Part shown: piece by piece, positions 62,446 to 64,000 of the stretch
Position numbering within the stretch: position 1 is the stretch's first letter
Layout: each line of letters starts with the position of its first letter
Assembly: GCF_009649685.1 (NCBI RefSeq)
Contig: NZ_WJPK01000002.1
Span: 226,202 to 290,201 of the forward strand
DNA: 64,000 nucleotides
Direction: 5' to 3'
From: Flavobacteriaceae bacterium EG-1
Lineage (GTDB): Bacteria > Bacteroidota > Bacteroidia > Flavobacteriales > Flavobacteriaceae
Notes under the pieces: generated by a model
The model's database searches: none
What the model was told of the DNA's origin: nothing
The model's input: only the letters and a program-made list of their open reading frames with translations
Translations under genes and position numbers: made by a program

Positions 62446-64000
62446 ATGCGTTTTATTTTTTACATTTTTATTCTTTTAATATCATTTGCTAGTTCAGCTC
62501 AAACAGGTCGAGAACAGCGAATTGATAGTTTAGAAAATGCACTTAAGGTTGTGATACACGATACCACTCGAGTAAATATTCTGAGTGAATTAGCTAGAAC
62601 TTATGGTGGTGTAGATTCTTTAAAATGTTTCGAATATGGCTTTAAGGCTATTGCCCTAAGCGAAAAGATTAACTATTTAAAAGGCATGGCCGATGCGAAT
62701 ATTAATGTAGCCGGAGGTTATCTTGACTACTTTGATGCTGAAAACGCCAAAAAATATTTTGTTATTGGTAATAAATTTGCAGACAAATTAATAGCAAAAG
62801 ACTCTTCTGCCACTAACATGAAAATTTGGCTTCGTGGTATTTACAATTTAGGTGTGGCTTATGGTTATTCTGGTGATGTTGAAAAAGAAATTGAAACTAT
62901 CGCCAAGACTATACCTATTGCTCAGAAAATGGGTGATAAAATTTTTGTTGCTAATGGCAATGCTAGCCTTGCTATTAAATATGGAAATATTTCACTTTTA
63001 GATAGATCTTATGAGATGTTTAAAATTAGCCAAAAACAATATGAAGAAGTAGGTTCACCAGAAGATATGATATATCACAGCTTAGCATTTACTAGTTGTT
63101 TAGTTGAAATGGATTCTCTTGAACGTATGAAATCAGTTCTCGATATTGCTAAAATTAATTTAGATAAAATTCCAAACTCATTCTACCAAGGCCCCTATTA
63201 TGGCGAACTAGGTCTGTACTACGGGAAAATGGGTAATTATAAAGAAGCTCTAATTGCACTAAACAAGTCTTATGACTATTGCAAAGCAAATAAAACAAAT
63301 TATTATATCAAATTATTATATCAACGATATGCCCTTATATACGAAAAAATGGGAGACCTTAATAAGGCAAAAGAATACACATTAAAATATGTAAACTTTA
63401 GTGATAATGAACATACTAGTGAGGAAATAATAGGTTCATATTACAGACTTGCAAAATTCGAAGCCGGATTAAAAAATTATGAATTTGCATACAATTATTT
63501 AAAAGAATATGTAAGAGCTAGAGATACTATTCGTCAAGAGAACTTGGATAATGCTATGCAGCAACTTGAAGTACAATACAAAACTGCCACGAAAGAAAAA
63601 GAGATTCTTGCACTTAAAAATGAAAAAAGTGAAGCAGCGTTAGCGTTAGAGAAGCGGAAATCGCAAAGCTATTTATTGGGGGCATTAGCGAGTATTCTGG
63701 CGCTACTTTTATTTATTGGATTTTATGGGTACAACTCTAAACTTAGAAAGGCTAGGAAAAAAGAAATTCAACAAGAGGCAGAAGTTGCTTTGTTAAAACA
63801 AGAGCAACAAAACAAAGTATTTTCGGCAATGATAGAAGGGCAAGAAAAAGAAAGAAAAAGACTTGCGATTGACTTGCATGATGGTTTGGGCGGAAGATTA
63901 TCGGGCATAAGTCTTAATCTATCTAAATTAAATAAAGATGAACCTAAAGAATACCCTAAAGTTCAACTACAAAAAGTTATGAAAGATTTGGACGACTCTC
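62446..64000 (+). CDS. TPR-containing sensor histidine kinase (HisKA_3 type), 3' end missing
   Basis: The frame opens with ATG at 62446 and is still open at the right edge (518 residues seen). It has a signal peptide (MRFIFYIFILLISFASSAQ), TPR-like helical repeats over about residues 25-370 (YYGELGLYYGKMGNYKEALI and LYQRYALIYEKMGDLNKAKE), a coiled-coil stretch rich in Lys/Glu, a membrane helix at about 406-428 (YLLGALASILALLLFIGFYG), and the dimerisation box EKERKRLAIDLHDGLGGRLS with phospho-acceptor His478. Only the ATP-binding part should be missing. Such kinases pair with LuxR/NarL-type response regulators, expected just beyond the edge. It diverges from the M4 protease operon and could control it. 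Confidence 0.88.
   Translation, partial: MRFIFYIFILLISFASSAQTGREQRIDSLENALKVVIHDTTRVNILSELARTYGGVDSLKCFEYGFKAIALSEKINYLKGMADANINVAGGYLDYFDAENAKKYFVIGNKFADKLIAKDSSATNMKIWLRGIYNLGVAYGYSGDVEKEIETIAKTIPIAQKMGDKIFVANGNASLAIKYGNISLLDRSYEMFKISQKQYEEVGSPEDMIYHSLAFTSCLVEMDSLERMKSVLDIAKINLDKIPNSFYQGPYYGELGLYYGKMGNYKEALIALNKSYDYCKANKTNYYIKLLYQRYALIYEKMGDLNKAKEYTLKYVNFSDNEHTSEEIIGSYYRLAKFEAGLKNYEFAYNYLKEYVRARDTIRQENLDNAMQQLEVQYKTATKEKEILALKNEKSEAALALEKRKSQSYLLGALASILALLLFIGFYGYNSKLRKARKKEIQQEAEVALLKQEQQNKVFSAMIEGQEKERKRLAIDLHDGLGGRLSGISLNLSKLNKDEPKEYPKVQLQKVMKDLDDS

Noticed and set aside
1-64000. CRISPR array or insertion sequence
   Set aside because: No regularly spaced direct repeats and no transposase or terminal inverted repeats were seen on reading both strands.

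Overview
The window is chromosomal DNA from a member of the Bacteroidota, most likely a marine Flavobacteriaceae. The evidence is a visibly AT-rich sequence, start codons with A-rich upstream regions and few Shine-Dalgarno sites, promoter elements of the TAnnTTTG type, SusC/SusD and hybrid two-component genes, three proteins with type IX secretion (T9SS) sorting tails, many sulfatases, and a DnaE with an N-terminal exonuclease domain. Genus cannot be read from the sequence.

Layout. (1) 1-6.3 kb: the end of an NlpC/P60-type gene (minus, cut by the window edge), then DUF5723 barrel, large T9SS surface protein (LRR-like and Calx-beta) and FnIII-like lipoprotein. (2) 6.3-7.2 kb: no gene; it holds a 3' fragment of a tRNA-Asp gene plus its terminator, which looks like an integration-site remnant. 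(3) 7.2-25.9 kb: a polysaccharide utilization locus: esterase-sulfatase fusion, lipoprotein sulfatase, SusC, SusD, GH92 alpha-mannosidase lipoprotein, hybrid two-component regulator, and on the other strand a malectin/kelch/ThuA T9SS protein. The natural reading is uptake and trimming of a sulfated, possibly acylated, alpha-mannose-containing marine polysaccharide. (4) 26.2-42.3 kb: housekeeping genes (DUF58, trxA, dnaE, rpsP, rimM, trmN6, a glutaryl-CoA-dehydrogenase-like gene) interleaved with catabolic genes: two further sulfatases, a cytochrome c/propeller dehydrogenase-like lipoprotein and a Tat-exported LD-carboxypeptidase. (5) 42.3-51.6 kb: a small lipoprotein, a possible small RNA, the planctomycete-type DUF1501 and DUF1549/DUF1553 pair, an FdhF/YdeP-type molybdoenzyme, and a two-gene lipoprotein unit (DUF1080 plus a beta-propeller glycosidase-like protein). 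(6) 51.6-56 kb: a dinB-dnaE2 mutagenic polymerase operon with two tandem palindromes at its promoter. (7) 56-64 kb: a short membrane protein, then a four-gene operon (OM barrel, lipoprotein, M4 metalloprotease with T9SS tail, FnIII-like lipoprotein) and a divergent TPR sensor histidine kinase running off the right edge.

Two themes link the regions. First, the surface protein/lipoprotein pair at 2.7-6.3 kb has a clear paralogue at 56.5-61.2 kb: both the C-terminal modules of the large proteins and the whole partner lipoproteins are similar, which suggests a recurring surface-display unit. Second, sulfatases, c-type cytochrome proteins and DUF1501/1553/1080 proteins, typical of planctomycete glycan catabolism, are scattered among conserved housekeeping genes, suggesting repeated acquisition of glycan-degrading genes around a stable core. 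No CRISPR array, insertion sequence, rRNA or complete tRNA gene was seen. All assignments come from reading motifs; no database search was possible.
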